Source: an uncultured Eubacteriales bacterium (GTDB lineage: Bacteria > Bacillota > Clostridia > Christensenellales > Borkfalkiaceae). Taken from it: a stretch of DNA of 51,994 bases. Every line of letters begins with the position of its first letter. Position 1 is the first letter of the stretch. The notes beneath the pieces were generated by a model. It was not told where the DNA came from, did not search any database, and saw only the letters and a program-made list of their open reading frames with translations. This document shows, in pieces, positions 18,821 to 27,069 of this stretch. The position numbers were made by a program, and so were the translations under genes. The stretch spans positions 1 to 51,994 of the forward strand of contig URKE01000009.1 in NCBI GenBank assembly GCA_900548285.1, written 5' to 3'.

Positions 18821-19957
18821 ATGGTAAGCGCGATTATAACGTGCGCCGGCTCGGGCGAAAGAGCCGGATTCGGTTTCAATAAACTTCTGAAAGATATCGG
18901 CGGAATTACGCCGTTTGAAAAAACAGTCTGCGCGTTTGCGGATTCGGGCGTTATCGACAAAATAATCGTGGTCTGCGCAAAGCAAGACGAAGAAATTTTC
19001 AAGCAAAAGTGCCTCGATAGGTCGATTAACGCCGTTTTTATTACCGGATCGACAACAAGAAGCAAGTCTGTTCAAAGCGGTCTTGAAGCCGTGTCCGGCG
19101 ACATAGTTCTCATTCACGACGGAGCGCGACCGTTCGTATCCGGGCGCGTTATCCGCGACTGTGTGAAAACCGCCGCGGAATTCGGCTCGGCAATCACCGC
19201 CGTTCCCGCAACCGACACGATCGCCGAAGTGACGGAAGAAAACGGAGAGAAAATTATTCTTTCCTCTTCGAGGGAAGGCAGGTACGCCGTTCAGACGCCT
19301 CAGGGATTTAAAACGGAACTTATCAGGAAGGCTTTTTCGCTCGCTTCCAATGACGAAGTTTTTTCCGATGAATCCGGGGTCTTCTGCAAATATATCGGCA
19401 AATGCCATATCGTAGATGGCGAAACCGCGAATAAAAAACTCACCTACGCCGAAGATTTTTCTATCGACGGCAACGGCAGGCTTTACGTCGGTACGGGGTT
19501 CGACCTGCACCTTCTCGTCGAGGGCAGAAAACTTATTTTAGGCGGCGTGGAAATTCCGCACGACAAAGGGCTTTTAGGGCATAGCGACGCGGACGTTTTA
19601 ACCCACGCGATCATGGACGCCCTTCTCTCCTCCGCAAGTCTCGGCGACATCGGCAGACATTTCCCCGATACCGACGATAAATACAAAGGCATTTCAAGTA
19701 TTTTATTATTACAAAACGTTCTCGGTTTGCTTAAAAAGTCGGGCTATAAGCCGATTAACGTGTCGGCGGTGATTCAAGCGCAAAAACCGAAACTCTCGGG
19801 ATACGTCGATGCGATAAGAGCAAATCTCGCAAAAAATCTCGGGCTTGACGAATCGGCGGTAGGCATAACCTGCACCACCTTGGAAGGCATAGGAATCGTC
19901 GGCAGAGAGGAAGGAATTGCCGTTCAGGCTTACTGCCTGACGAAAAAAGGAGATTAA
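18821..19957 (+). CDS. ispDF: Bifunctional IspD/IspF of the MEP isoprenoid pathway
   Basis: A fusion of two non-consecutive MEP-pathway enzymes. Residues 1-220 are the cytidylyltransferase that makes CDP-methylerythritol: AGSGERAGFGFNK near the start, then LIHDGARPFVS, VPATDTIAEV and TPQGFK. Residues 222-378 are the cyclodiphosphate synthase: VGTGFDLHLLVEG with the metal Asp/His pair, GLLGHSDADVLTHAIMDALL, IGRHFPDTD and the ending CTTLEGIGIVGREEGIAVQA. Both halves keep their active-site motifs. Bacillus has separate ispD and ispF. The gene is 79 bp after rqcP and 50 bp before radA, so cotranscription is likely. A near-copy of the dispersed 14-base word lies at 19744-19757 within it. Confidence 0.96.
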   Translation: MVSAIITCAGSGERAGFGFNKLLKDIGGITPFEKTVCAFADSGVIDKIIVVCAKQDEEIFKQKCLDRSINAVFITGSTTRSKSVQSGLEAVSGDIVLIHDGARPFVSGRVIRDCVKTAAEFGSAITAVPATDTIAEVTEENGEKIILSSSREGRYAVQTPQGFKTELIRKAFSLASNDEVFSDESGVFCKYIGKCHIVDGETANKKLTYAEDFSIDGNGRLYVGTGFDLHLLVEGRKLILGGVEIPHDKGLLGHSDADVLTHAIMDALLSSASLGDIGRHFPDTDDKYKGISSILLLQNVLGLLKKSGYKPINVSAVIQAQKPKLSGYVDAIRANLAKNLGLDESAVGITCTTLEGIGIVGREEGIAVQAYCLTKKGD

Positions 19958-20007
19958 TTTCGCCAACGCTCATTCACAGGGACGGCATTAAGCAAAGGGG
20001 TAAAAAT

Positions 20008-21375
20008 ATGGCAAAAAGCAAAATTACGTCAAAATACGTCTGCTCGGAGTGCGGCGCGGTCACGCCCGGCTGGCTCGGCAGATGTCCTTCGTGCGGAAAG
20101 TTCGGCACGATCAACGAAGAAATAGAAGAACAGACTCCGCAAACCGACAAAACGAAACGCCCGACGTACAGCAAACCCGTCAGACTTTCGGAAGTGGAAC
20201 ACGAAAAACTCGAACGAATCGATTCGGGAATCGACGAACTCAATACCGTCCTCGGCGGGGGCATCGTTCCGTCGTCGCTCGTGCTTATCGGCGGCGATCC
20301 GGGAATCGGTAAATCGACGATTATGACGCAGGTCGCATTGTCGCTTTCAAAAAAATACAAGGTTCTGTACGCCTCCGCAGAAGAAAGCCGGGCGCAGGTT
20401 AAAATGCGTTGCAACAGGCTCGGCATAAATTCGGACGACATGATGCTCATGAACGAAACCTGCCTCGACAACATTATCGACGAAGCCGAAAATTACGACT
20501 TTTTGATCGTCGATTCCATTCAGGCGGTTTATCTCAGCGATCTCAGCGGCTCGTCCGGCACGGTCGGGCAAGTGAAAGAATGCGCGTCGCGGCTTATGCG
20601 ATTCGCAAAATCGTCGAAAACGACCGTTTTCATAGTCGGACACGTCACCAAAGAGGGCGCGATTGCCGGTCCGAAGGTTCTCGAACATATTATGGATACG
20701 GTGCTTTACTTCGAGGGGCAACCGCAGGATAACTATAAACTGCTCCGCGCTGTGAAAAACAGATTCGGCTCCGCTCAGGAAGTGGGCGTTTTCGAGATGA
20801 GAGAAAACGGGATTTTCGGCGTTAAGGACTACAACGGCATTTTCGTTTCGGAAGAACACGGAAAAGAACCCGGGAGCGTGGTCACGCCGTCGATTTCGGG
20901 CAACCGCTGCATGCCGGTGGAAATTCAGACGCTTCTTTCCAAAACCGTTTTCGGTATGCCGCGCAGAATGCCGCTCGGACTTGACTATAACCGCACGATG
21001 CTCATTCTCGCCGTACTCGAAAAACGCGCCTATATGCCGTTTTACACGTTCGACGTTTACGTAACCGTTATGGGAGGAATAAAACTGAGCGAGCCTGCAA
21101 GCGACCTTGCCGTCGCGCTTGCTCTGGCGAGTTCTTACAAAAATCAATCGGTGGCGGGCGACGTGTGCGCGTTCGGCGAAATCGGTTTAACGGGCGAAAT
21201 CCGCCCGGTAACCCAAGCCGACAAACGCGTGGAAAACGCTTACAAATTGGGCTATAAAAAAGTTTTGATGCCGGCGAGAAACTGCGATAATCTGAAAAAA
21301 TACGCGGATAAAATCGAAATCGTTCCGATAAAGCACGTTTATCAGGCGATAAAATATCTCTTCCCCGATAATTAA
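20008..21375 (+). CDS. radA: DNA repair protein RadA (Sms), RecA-like branch-migration helicase
   Basis: RadA promotes branch migration of recombination intermediates and, in naturally competent bacteria, extends D-loops during transformation. The 455-residue product is full length. It has a Cys4 zinc finger (CSECG...CPSCG, residues 12-29), Walker A GDPGIGKST near 97, the LIVDSIQAVY Walker B region, the RadA-specific KNRFG motif near 250, and a C-terminal Lon-like domain from about 285 to the end. In Bacillus radA neighbours ispD and ispF, so the pairing is conserved although the order differs. Confidence 0.97.
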   Translation: MAKSKITSKYVCSECGAVTPGWLGRCPSCGKFGTINEEIEEQTPQTDKTKRPTYSKPVRLSEVEHEKLERIDSGIDELNTVLGGGIVPSSLVLIGGDPGIGKSTIMTQVALSLSKKYKVLYASAEESRAQVKMRCNRLGINSDDMMLMNETCLDNIIDEAENYDFLIVDSIQAVYLSDLSGSSGTVGQVKECASRLMRFAKSSKTTVFIVGHVTKEGAIAGPKVLEHIMDTVLYFEGQPQDNYKLLRAVKNRFGSAQEVGVFEMRENGIFGVKDYNGIFVSEEHGKEPGSVVTPSISGNRCMPVEIQTLLSKTVFGMPRRMPLGLDYNRTMLILAVLEKRAYMPFYTFDVYVTVMGGIKLSEPASDLAVALALASSYKNQSVAGDVCAFGEIGLTGEIRPVTQADKRVENAYKLGYKKVLMPARNCDNLKKYADKIEIVPIKHVYQAIKYLFPDN

Positions 21376-21412
21376 TTGTTCGGCGATACATTCAATATCA
21401 CCTATTACCGAA

Positions 21413-21450
21413 AAGGCGCAACCGATTTGTTCGGTTACGCCTTATTTTTT
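21413..21450 (+). terminator. Bidirectional terminator between radA and the SIMPL gene
   Basis: A 13-position stem with one mismatch (21413-21443) is followed on the plus strand by ATTTTTTG. The mismatch becomes a U-G pair on the minus strand, where a shorter T run follows, so it can serve both converging genes. Confidence 0.85.
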
Positions 21451-21499
21451 GATTTTACGCAAATTTCCGCCTTGAAAATTCCGGAATAAATTTATAAAA

Positions 21500-22156
21500 T
21501 TATAAAATTTCCCACACGAACGTTGCGGTGTCGTTGACGTCGACGTCGTCGGGCTCGATTTCAACGTTCGCCATGCAAGCCTCGGCTTTCATCATGCGTC
21601 TGCTCTCGAGTTTATATTCCGTTGCGGAATAAACATTCAATTCGCCCCAGTTGTAATCGATAGACACAAGTTCGCCGAGTTTCACGCCCGATGCGGAACA
21701 CAGAACTTCCGCTTTTTGCTTCGCGTTCCGCGCCGCGGATTTAAGAAGTTCGTCGCTTATCGCAGCAGGGTCTTTCACCGTGAAAGATATCGAAAACGCG
21801 GGTTTTGCAAGGCACGCGGAAATTGCCGACAACACCTCGGCAAGCCTTTTCGTATCGAAATCGAATTCAACCTTAAGATTGTGGTTGCAAACGTAGCCTT
21901 TGAACACGGTTTTATACGAGCCGTTCTTATCTCTGACGTTTTCGTAATTCGCGCTAACGTTGAAGTTCGTGGTTTTCACGGCTTTCTTTTCAAACCCTAT
22001 TTTTTCGAGCGATTCGTTGATAAGCCCTATTTTTTCGGCAGCAATCTCCGTCGTTTTGCCGTAATCCTTATCTTCGGTTTCCAGTCTCATCGAAACGACT
22101 ATGAGATCGGGTTTTGCCGAAACCCGTCCCGTTCCTTTAACCGTAATTGTTTTCAT
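21500..22156 (-). CDS. SIMPL (DUF541) domain protein, probably cytoplasmic
   Basis: The 218-residue product is a SIMPL-domain protein, recognisable by the opening ITVKGTGRVSAKPDLIVVSM, by ...KTTNFNVSANYEN, and by the late ARNAKQKAEVLCSASGVKLGELVSI block. The family includes stress-related periplasmic proteins in Gram-negatives, but its biochemical role is unsettled. There is no signal peptide, so the protein probably stays in the cytoplasm. A GAGGAGGG site precedes the ATG. It lies 75 bp after the XRE regulator in the same direction and may be in its operon. Function unknown. Confidence 0.8.
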   Translation of the reverse strand: MKTITVKGTGRVSAKPDLIVVSMRLETEDKDYGKTTEIAAEKIGLINESLEKIGFEKKAVKTTNFNVSANYENVRDKNGSYKTVFKGYVCNHNLKVEFDFDTKRLAEVLSAISACLAKPAFSISFTVKDPAAISDELLKSAARNAKQKAEVLCSASGVKLGELVSIDYNWGELNVYSATEYKLESRRMMKAEACMANVEIEPDDVDVNDTATFVWEIL

Positions 22157-22231
22157 TTAATTTCGCCCTCCTCGAAAGTATTTTTTAATATTTTAGTCTC
22201 ATTGAACTCATATAACCGCATTGCAAATTTT

Positions 22232-22438
22232 TCAGTATTCTTCTCTTCCCAGCAAATAGTCCGTTGAAATATCAAAAAAATCCGCGATTTTAACAAGATT
22301 TTCCAGGCTGGGTTCGGCAGTCCCGTTTTCATATCGAATATAAGACGGCTGAGCAATTTTTAAATACTCTGCCATTTGTCTTTGCGTTACGTTATTTAAT
22401 TTTCTTTGTTCAAAAAGCCTTTCCCGAAATATTTTCAT
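22232..22438 (-). CDS. Small XRE-family (cI-like) transcriptional regulator
   Basis: A 68-residue protein that is essentially one helix-turn-helix: LFEQRKLNNVTQRQMAEYLKIAQPSYIRYENGTAEPSLENLVKIADFFDISTDYLLG. The second and recognition helices are in the TQRQMAEYLKIAQPSYIRYE segment and the ending DYLLG is typical of XRE repressors. It has no sensor domain, so it may respond through dimerisation or a partner. It is transcribed divergently from the lipoprotein gene across 98 bp holding two matching inverted repeats, strongly suggesting it represses both genes. Base composition is richer in A+T than the housekeeping genes. Confidence 0.9.
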   Translation of the reverse strand: MKIFRERLFEQRKLNNVTQRQMAEYLKIAQPSYIRYENGTAEPSLENLVKIADFFDISTDYLLGREEY

Positions 22439-22456
22439 TTTCTGTTTCCTTTTTAC

Positions 22457-22485
22457 TTGACAAGTATAGCCGTTTGCTATATAAT
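22457..22485 (+). promoter_or_regulatory. Consensus promoter of the lipoprotein gene
   Basis: Perfect TTGACA (22457-22462) and TATAAT (22480-22485) with a 17-bp spacer. Operator 1 (22465-22481) fills the spacer. Confidence 0.9.
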
Positions 22486-22512
22486 TTGTTTAAAATATAG
22501 CCTGTTGCTATC
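22465..22512. promoter_or_regulatory. Paired operators between XRE regulator and lipoprotein gene
   Basis: Two inverted repeats of the form TATAGC-N5-GCTATA lie at 22465-22481 and 22496-22512; the second ends GCTATC. Their starts are 31 bases (about three helical turns) apart. Site 1 covers the lipoprotein promoter. Site 2 covers the best candidate promoter for the XRE gene on the minus strand (TTGTTT 22516-22521, TATATT 22494-22499, 16 bp). This is the arrangement of an autoregulated repressor. Confidence 0.8.
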
Positions 22513-22536
22513 AGAAAACAAAAGGAAAGACGAATT

Positions 22537-23370
22537 ATGAAGAAATTATTTGTTGTATTTTTATTTCTTGTTCTATCAATTTTATCCGGTTGTAAAGGAA
22601 AAACCGATATCGACGATTCTTTGATTGAAAAAATTGCCTTATTCAATTTGGAAAGCAATTATTCGGAAATGTACGAGGAATATAAAATTATCGTTGAACA
22701 TTCCAAAGAACATAATTGCGATATATTAAATGAATACGAGTTTAAGAATTTACTTACATACATGTTATACGGAACATGGCAAGACAAAAACGATAACAAA
22801 ATTTCATACAGATATGTATACGAAAATTACAACGACACTTATGGGTCAAGTTGGTTTTACACCACACTTCCGACAAGCAAGAAAGCAAACAACGATTATT
22901 ACTATTATATAGATTACAAAAACGAAAAAGCGGTAATAGGATATCAAGATCAAATAACCGAAGAGAAAACCGATAATTATCTTATTTCATTCAAAGAATC
23001 AAGCATTCATCTTGAAAATCTGATCAATAACAAATCATACGATTTGTTTCTTGATAGCACTACGCCAAAGGTGGAAAAAGGAAATGCGAAATTAGCGTAT
23101 ATCTGTATTGCTAAAAAAATCTATAATTTTAAAAACCCCGAATCCGTTAAAGTGATTCAGTGTTATGTGGAACACAAAACAAAAACCGTATACGCAACAA
23201 TTTTGGCGTCAAACGGTTTCGGCGGAACGATAAAAACCAAATATATACTTTGGAAAAACGATGCAACAGACAGTTATTATATAGGTGAAAATCAACATTC
23301 CTACAACGACAGCAATATAGACTTGGATGAACTAAACAAAAGACTTAAAACTTTTATAAATAGCAATTAA
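22537..23370 (+). CDS. Predicted lipoprotein of unknown function
   Basis: I do not recognise a family. The 277-residue product begins MKKLFVVFLFLVLSILSGC: a charged start, a hydrophobic core and a lipobox LSGC with Cys19. It should therefore be lipid-anchored outside the membrane. The mature part is rich in Asn, Lys, Tyr and Asp, has no further membrane segment, and contains an aromatic stretch (NNDYYYYIDY) near residue 130. Its low G+C and A/T-ending codons set it apart from the surrounding genes, consistent with transfer. Its promoter carries the operator of the adjacent XRE regulator, so expression is probably conditional. It could be a surface or immunity protein, but nothing decides this. 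Confidence 0.75.
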   Translation: MKKLFVVFLFLVLSILSGCKGKTDIDDSLIEKIALFNLESNYSEMYEEYKIIVEHSKEHNCDILNEYEFKNLLTYMLYGTWQDKNDNKISYRYVYENYNDTYGSSWFYTTLPTSKKANNDYYYYIDYKNEKAVIGYQDQITEEKTDNYLISFKESSIHLENLINNKSYDLFLDSTTPKVEKGNAKLAYICIAKKIYNFKNPESVKVIQCYVEHKTKTVYATILASNGFGGTIKTKYILWKNDATDSYYIGENQHSYNDSNIDLDELNKRLKTFINSN

Positions 23371-23388
23371 AAACGTTACATATAATTT

Positions 23389-23421
23389 GCGCCGTGGCGG
23401 AATTTAATTCCGCCACGGCGC
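23389..23421. terminator. Hairpin between convergent lipoprotein and trxA genes
   Basis: A 16-bp perfect inverted repeat, GCGCCGTGGCGGAATT with its complement, has almost no loop. Neither side has a proper T run, so its efficiency as a terminator is uncertain. Confidence 0.6.
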
Positions 23422-23451
23422 TACCGATTAATTATTAAGTTTTTATGCCGT

Positions 23452-23465
23452 TAATCGACTTATAG
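23452..23465 (-). repeat. Dispersed 14-base word, copy 4 (exact)
   Basis: CTATAAGTCGATTA on the minus strand, in the 3' untranslated region of trxA about 30 bases past its stop. Confidence 0.7.
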
Positions 23466-23493
23466 CCTCGCTTTTGAGTTTGTAAGTCTGAAT

Positions 23494-23823
23494 TCAGCCG
23501 ATGTATTCGATAAGCATTTTGCTTATTTCGGCGGAAGATCTCAAACCGACGGCTCTCTGTTTCAATTCGCCGCCGACGAAAACCATAAGCGTGGGTATGC
23601 TCGAAATTCCGTACTTGATTGCCGTTTTTTCACACTCGTCCACGTTGACCTTAACGACCTTGACTTTCCCCGCAAGTTTGGGGAAAACTTCGTGCAGAAC
23701 CTCGCTTTGCATTTTGCAAGGCATGCACCAACTCGCCCAGAAATCGACGAGAACGGGCTTGTCCGACTTTAAAACTTCGGTATCGAACTCGTCATCCAGA
23801 ACGTTTATTATCTTTTCTTCCAT
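23494..23823 (-). CDS. trxA: Thioredoxin
   Basis: A small dithiol oxidoreductase. The 109-residue product has the thioredoxin fold order: VLVDFWASWCMPCKMQ with the redox pair Cys-Met-Pro-Cys near residue 30, VNVDE, and the cis-Pro loop SIPTLMVF. Most thioredoxins have Cys-Gly-Pro-Cys; the Met may shift the redox potential. I start at 23823 rather than 10 codons upstream because GGAGG sits 8 bases before this ATG and the extension is atypical. It follows hisS by about 110 bases with no clear promoter of its own. Confidence 0.93.
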   Translation of the reverse strand: MEEKIINVLDDEFDTEVLKSDKPVLVDFWASWCMPCKMQSEVLHEVFPKLAGKVKVVKVNVDECEKTAIKYGISSIPTLMVFVGGELKQRAVGLRSSAEISKMLIEYIG

Positions 23824-23936
23824 AATAATTTCCTCCATAGTGGTTCCATTCACCCTTCAAAAAGACTTCGCCCCATTTAAAGCCCCGCCTTTTTAAAAGA
23901 CCTGATTAATTGTTATACCCGACTTTATTATGCGCG

Positions 23937-25184
23937 TTATTTGGCGAAATATAACGAAATTTCGTCGATTTTCACTTCTTTAAGACTTCCGTCCGCCATA
24001 TGCTTTATCTGCGCGATACCGGACGCAAGTTCGTTTTCGCCGAGCGTGACGACGTTTTCGGCGTGAATTTTGTCGGCGTATTTAAACTGCGCCTTAATTC
24101 CTCTGCCCGCGTGATCGACTTCGGCCTTAACGCCTTTATCGCGGAGCGCGGAAACGATTTCAAACGCCTTTTTATAAGCCGCGTCGCCCATCGTCGCGAT
24201 ATAAAGTTTAACGTTTTCACGTTCGGGAATAATCACGTTTTCCGCTTCCATAAGCATCAGAAGCCTTTCGATACCCATTCCGAAGCCGACGCCGCAAGTG
24301 GGCGTTCCGCCGAGTTGCGAAATAAGGTTATCGTATCTTCCGCCGCCGCACACCGTGCCTTGCGAGCCGAGCGCGGTGGTGACGAATTCAAACACCGTTT
24401 TCGTGTAATAATCGAGTCCGCGGACGATGAAAGGATTAATTTCGTACGCGACGCCGCAGTCGGTGAGAAGTTCCTGAAGTTTTTTGAAGTGCGCGAAACA
24501 ATCCTTGCAAAGATAATCGATGATTTTCGGCGCGTCCTTGCAAAGAGCCTTGCAGCCCTCTTCCTTGCAATCGAGAATACGAAGGGGGTTTTTGTAATAC
24601 CTTTCGCGGCAGGTGGGGCAAAGTTTGTCCAGTTTATCGGCGAAATAGCCTTTTAACGCCTCGTTATATTTCTTTCTGCAATCGGGGCAACCCATACTGT
24701 TGATATAGAGTTTAACCGAAAGTCCGCATTTTTTCAGAACGGTGTAAGCGAGTTTTATGACTTCCGCGTCCGTATCCGCTCCCGCTCCGCCGTAAACTTC
24801 CACGCCGAACTGATGATGCTCTCTGAGTCTGCCCTTCTGGGGGTTTTCATAGCGGAAAACGGGCGTGATATAGTACATTTTGAGCGGCATTGCGCCGTTG
24901 AAAAGCCCGTTTTCGATGAAACTTCTCGCAACGCTTGCGGTGCCTTCCGGTTTTAACGTAATGCTTCTGTCGCCTTTGTCGCGGAAGGTATACATTTCCT
25001 TATTGACTATATCGGTCGTGTCGCCGACGCCCCTCAGAAAGAGTTCGGTATGCTCGAAAGTCGGCGTTCTTATCTCGTTAAGACAATAAAGATCGGCGGT
25101 TTCTCTGGCGATCCTCTCCACGTAATGCCATTTGTAACTCTCCGAAGGCAGAACGTCCTTCGTACCTTTTGGAATGTTTATCAT
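23937..25184 (-). CDS. hisS: Histidyl-tRNA synthetase
   Basis: A class II synthetase that charges tRNA-His. The 415-residue product opens with PKGTKDVLPSES. Motif 2 has PVFRYENPQKGRLREHHQFGVE near residue 110, the His-specific blocks are GLDYYTKTVFEF near 265 and GGGRYDNLI, and motif 3 is GVGFGMGIERLLML. An insertion between residues 165 and 240 carries several CxxC-type pairs (CPDC, CPTC, CKDC), known in many Firmicutes HisRS. It begins 21 bp after hslU with an AGAGG site. Confidence 0.98.
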   Translation of the reverse strand: MINIPKGTKDVLPSESYKWHYVERIARETADLYCLNEIRTPTFEHTELFLRGVGDTTDIVNKEMYTFRDKGDRSITLKPEGTASVARSFIENGLFNGAMPLKMYYITPVFRYENPQKGRLREHHQFGVEVYGGAGADTDAEVIKLAYTVLKKCGLSVKLYINSMGCPDCRKKYNEALKGYFADKLDKLCPTCRERYYKNPLRILDCKEEGCKALCKDAPKIIDYLCKDCFAHFKKLQELLTDCGVAYEINPFIVRGLDYYTKTVFEFVTTALGSQGTVCGGGRYDNLISQLGGTPTCGVGFGMGIERLLMLMEAENVIIPERENVKLYIATMGDAAYKKAFEIVSALRDKGVKAEVDHAGRGIKAQFKYADKIHAENVVTLGENELASGIAQIKHMADGSLKEVKIDEISLYFAK

Positions 25185-25205
25185 ATAGTAACCTCTTAAA
25201 AAATC

Positions 25206-26516
25206 TTACAGAATATACTTTTTCACGCTCTGACCGGCGATTACGGCGGACAAATGCTCTGCGACGTATTTCTCGTCCACGACAACCTTGGTAAGCGGAA
25301 TATCCCCGCCCGCGTTGAAAGAAATGTCCTCGAGCAGATTTTCCATAACGGTGTGAAGCCTTCTCGCTCCGATATCTTCGCCCGTGACGTTGATTTCAGC
25401 CGATATTTCCGCTATTTTGGAAATCGCGTCTGGCGTAAATTCGAGTTCGATGTTATCCACGGCGAGAAGTTCGGCGTATTGCGAAGTGATTGCGTTCTGC
25501 GGAATGGTGAGAATGTTGATAAAATCCTCTTTCGTGAGCGAATCGAGTTCGACTTTTATCGGGAAACGCCCCTGCAATTCGGGGATAAGGTCCTCTATAG
25601 CGGAAACGTGGAACGCGCCCGCCGCAATGAACAGAATATAATCTGTTTTGACTATTCCGTACTTAGTGTTGACCGAAGAACCCTCGACTATCGGCAGAAT
25701 ATCTCTCTGCACGCCCTCTCTCGAAACGTCCTGACCGTTGGTTTTCGCTCCGCTCGCAATTTTATCTATCTCGTCGATGAAGATAATACCCTCTTCTTCG
25801 GCGCGGCGGACGGCTTCCGTCTTAACGGCGTCGTTATCGATGAGTTTTTCGCTCTCTTCGGCGACGATAAGATTCATCGCTTCTTTCACGGATATTTTCC
25901 TGCGTTTGCGTTTTTTAGGCATCATATCGCCGAAAATCGAGCCGAGCGAAATTTCCGCGCCCATTCCGTTCATAAGTTCGAGCGGCTGAGATTCTTCCGC
26001 AACGTCTATTTCTATCGTGAATTTATCGTAATCGCCGGCGCGGAGTTTCCTTAAGACTTCGGCTTCCCATTCGTCCTTGGGCTTATCGCCGCGCTCGGTT
26101 TTCAAAGCGTCGAGCAGAACGCCCATAATCTTCTTTTCGGCGGTCGCGTTAGCGCGCTTGGAAACGACGGCAACCTGCTCTTCTTTTACCATGCGGTAAC
26201 TTGCTTCCACAAGATCCCTTATCATCGATTCCACGTCCCTGCCGACGTAACCGACTTCGGTATACTTCGTGGCTTCGACTTTGATGAACGGCGCTTTAAC
26301 GAGTTTGGCGAGCCTCCTCGCAATTTCGGTTTTACCCACGCCCGTAGGTCCTTTCATGATGATGTTTTTCGGCGTAATCTCCTCGCGGAGTTCCTCGGAA
26401 AGGCGACTCCTTCTGTAACGATTGCGAAGAGCAACGGCAACGGCGCGTTTCGCCTTGTCCTGACCGATGATGTATTTATCAAGTTCTTTAACTATCTCTC
26501 TCGGGGTTAAATCCAT
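25206..26516 (-). CDS. hslU: ATP-dependent protease ATPase subunit HslU (ClpY)
   Basis: AAA+ unfoldase that feeds proteins to HslV. The start is placed at 26516, giving 436 residues beginning MDLTPREIVKELDKYIIGQD. This is the family N-terminus and has GGAGG 8 bases upstream. A longer frame from 26636 only adds 40 residues read out of frame through the end of hslV. Motifs: Walker A GPTGVGKTE near residue 55, Walker B IIFIDEIDKIA near 250, the pore loop GYVGRDVE, and a C-terminal KKYIL tail of the kind that docks into HslV. Its 3' neighbour is hisS instead of codY. Confidence 0.97.
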   Translation of the reverse strand: MDLTPREIVKELDKYIIGQDKAKRAVAVALRNRYRRSRLSEELREEITPKNIIMKGPTGVGKTEIARRLAKLVKAPFIKVEATKYTEVGYVGRDVESMIRDLVEASYRMVKEEQVAVVSKRANATAEKKIMGVLLDALKTERGDKPKDEWEAEVLRKLRAGDYDKFTIEIDVAEESQPLELMNGMGAEISLGSIFGDMMPKKRKRRKISVKEAMNLIVAEESEKLIDNDAVKTEAVRRAEEEGIIFIDEIDKIASGAKTNGQDVSREGVQRDILPIVEGSSVNTKYGIVKTDYILFIAAGAFHVSAIEDLIPELQGRFPIKVELDSLTKEDFINILTIPQNAITSQYAELLAVDNIELEFTPDAISKIAEISAEINVTGEDIGARRLHTVMENLLEDISFNAGGDIPLTKVVVDEKYVAEHLSAVIAGQSVKKYIL

Positions 26517-26529
26517 TTGAAAAACCTCC

Positions 26530-27069
26530 TTACACTGTTTCGCAACGAATGTTGTCGTTGGTAAAGATACAGATCTCGCTTGCGATTTTAAGAGCCTTGA
26601 CGGCAACTTCGTCGGCATCGAGATCGGTTTCTTCAACGAGCGCCTTAGCCGCGGCGAGAGCGTAATTTCCGCCGCTTCCGATAGCGCACACGTTGCCGTC
26701 GGGCTCCATAACGTCGCCCATACCGGACACGATGAGCAGGTTGTTTTTATCCGCGCAGATCATCATCGCTTCGAGTTTTCTCCCTGCCTGATCTCTGCGC
26801 CACTGCTCGGCGAGTTCCACCGCGCTGCGCTCTAAATTTCCGGCGTATTTATTAAGCATCGCCTCGAATCTTTCGCAAAGCGAAAACGCGTCCGCAACGC
26901 CGCCGGCAAAACCTATCACTACTTTTCCGTTGTATATTCTTCTCACTTTCTTCGCGCTGTTTTTAAAAACGACCGACTCGCCCATGGTGACCTGTCCGTC
27001 ACCGGCGATTGCCGTTTTACCGTTTTTTCTCACGGCGCATATGGTTGTGCCTTTAAATTCTGTACTCAT
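26530..27069 (-). CDS. hslV: ATP-dependent protease proteolytic subunit HslV (ClpQ)
   Basis: Proteasome-like threonine peptidase that forms the double hexamer of HslUV. The 179-residue product has a short propeptide, then TTICAVRKNGKTAIAGDGQVTMG, so the nucleophile is Thr8 or Thr9 after processing. The conserved GFAGGVADAFSLCERFE and GSGGNYALAAAKAL segments follow. It overlaps trmFO by 4 bases (ATGA) and lies 13 bp before hslU, so the three are translationally coupled. The xerC (codV) gene found at this junction in Bacillus is missing. Confidence 0.97.
   Translation of the reverse strand: MSTEFKGTTICAVRKNGKTAIAGDGQVTMGESVVFKNSAKKVRRIYNGKVVIGFAGGVADAFSLCERFEAMLNKYAGNLERSAVELAEQWRRDQAGRKLEAMMICADKNNLLIVSGMGDVMEPDGNVCAIGSGGNYALAAAKALVEETDLDADEVAVKALKIASEICIFTNDNIRCETV

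Noticed and set aside
26517..26636. Longer hslU start adding 40 residues
   Set aside because: The extension is hslV sequence read in another frame, and the GGAGG-supported ATG at 26516 gives the family N-terminus.
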